This document shows, one piece after another, positions 63,358 through 64,000 of a DNA stretch of 64,000 nt (its first letter is position 1; the number at the start of each line of letters is the position of its first letter). The notes under the pieces were generated by a model, which worked only from the letters and a program-made list of their open reading frames with translations, made no database searches and was not told where the DNA came from. This stretch comes from an uncultured Ruegeria sp. (lineage in GTDB: Bacteria > Pseudomonadota > Alphaproteobacteria > Rhodobacterales > Rhodobacteraceae), in contig NZ_CANMQQ010000016.1 of assembly GCF_947500045.1 (NCBI RefSeq), positions 29,555-93,554 on the forward strand. The letters are read 5' to 3'. A program made the position numbers and the translations under genes.

Positions 63358-64000
63358 TGTTGCAAACTTTTATCCATAGACGCTCGCGCTGCCGGCGAGT
63401 GAATGGCTTTCGGATTTATCACGTCGAAAGCCAGTTCATGATCTCTTTTAGAAGGTACTCTGTATCCAAAGGACGTTATCCTGTTCGCAGTATTCTTCTA
63501 TGCCCGAAACGGAGTGTCGTACCGGGATCTGGAAGAATTCATGCAAAAGCGAGGTGTTTCTGTTGATCACACAACACTGAACCAATGGGCCATACGGTTT
63601 TCCGGCGCGATTGCAGAAACAGCGCGCCGACGACGACTATGCGACTGCTCCTGGTGCACGGACGAAACCTACATTCGTGTGCGCGGCAAGTGGATGTATT
63701 TCTATTGAGCGGTCGACAAACACGGCAAAACTCTCGATTTCATGCTGTCCAAGCGTCGGAACAAAGCTGCAGCAACGAAGTTTTTCGCTCGGATGTTGGA
63801 GACCAATGGGTTGCCATGGAAGATTGTGATCGACAAGAGCAGCACTAACTCCGCGGGCCTCAAGGCGATCGAAAAATTCTGAAGAGCATCGGCTGCCTGA
63901 TACCCATTGAGATGGTCAGGCGGAAATATTTGACGGATGTATTTGACAAGAACTTTTTGAGGCACCGCGCCCTTGTCTTTGGGTGAGCTACTGAGGTGCG
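63358..64000 (+). mobile_element. Decayed IS6-family insertion sequence, right copy (runs to window edge)
   Basis: Begins with TGTTGCAAACTTT (63358-63370), as in the left copy. The transposase reads, across three frames, MISF at 63438, YPKDVILFAVFFYARNGVSY, RDLEEFMQKRGVSVDHTTLNQW, then WCTDETYIRVRGKWMYFY with a TGA at 63708, then AVDKHGKTLDFMLSKRRNKA and IVIDKSSTNSAGLKAIEKF-stop. At least two frame changes and two in-frame stops make it non-functional. Same orientation as the left copy 18 kb away. Confidence 0.85.

Overview
The window looks like an accessory, catabolism-rich stretch of an alphaproteobacterial chromosome or large plasmid, most likely from the Roseobacter group/Rhodobacterales. 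That assignment is inference from gene content, not from a marker gene: paired liv-type ABC operons, a TRAP transporter, an aminobenzoyl-CoA/salicylyl-CoA type pathway, RTX protein with type I secretion, and many 4-base stop/start overlaps. No rRNA, complete tRNA or CRISPR array was seen.

Layout. 1-2.3 kb: end of a TRAP transporter operon with a divergent LysR regulator. 1.6-7.9 kb: a liv-type operon (substrate-binding protein, livH, livM, livG, livF, then an Asp/Glu-hydantoin racemase) read leftwards, with a divergent GntR/FCD regulator and a strong inverted repeat between them. 8.0-12.7 kb: a double-domain class III CoA-transferase divergent from a GAF/PucR-type regulator. 12.7-21.6 kb: a compact rightward operon made of a flavin reductase fused to a degenerate Nudix domain, an aldehyde dehydrogenase, a luciferase-like FMN monooxygenase, a spermidine/putrescine-type ABC importer, an alpha/beta hydrolase and a DUF1185 protein. 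It reads as a complete uptake-and-oxidation pathway whose substrate I cannot name.

21.7-39.6 kb: an aromatic acyl-CoA gene island. A leftward operon holds the bifunctional flavin monooxygenase/old-yellow-enzyme protein of the 2-aminobenzoyl-CoA/salicylyl-CoA type, a CoA ligase and an AhpD-like protein. Two MarR regulators follow. A second leftward operon holds a liv-type importer, a cupin and an FAD monooxygenase. A divergent rightward operon holds SDR, enoyl-CoA hydratase, acyl-CoA dehydrogenase, aromatic acid-CoA ligase, thioesterase and RidA. Together they look like import, CoA activation, dearomatisation and beta-oxidation-like breakdown of 2-aminobenzoate or a close relative.

39.7-44.9 kb: three leftward genes that look like one envelope signalling unit: a periplasmic-binding-protein/OmpA fusion, a secreted Sel1-like protein, and a transmembrane Ser/Thr kinase with an Ala/Glu-rich coiled coil. 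45.3-63.9 kb: a segment bounded by two decayed IS6-family insertion sequences in the same orientation. Inside are a glycosyltransferase, a roughly 1970-residue RTX protein, an M23 peptidase, an XRE/cupin regulator, FxsA, a type I secretion ABC transporter/adaptor pair, an orphan coding fragment, a frameshifted aminotransferase, and a maleate-isomerase-like gene cut off by the second IS remnant. Decay is concentrated in this right-hand third; the left two thirds look intact and tightly packed.
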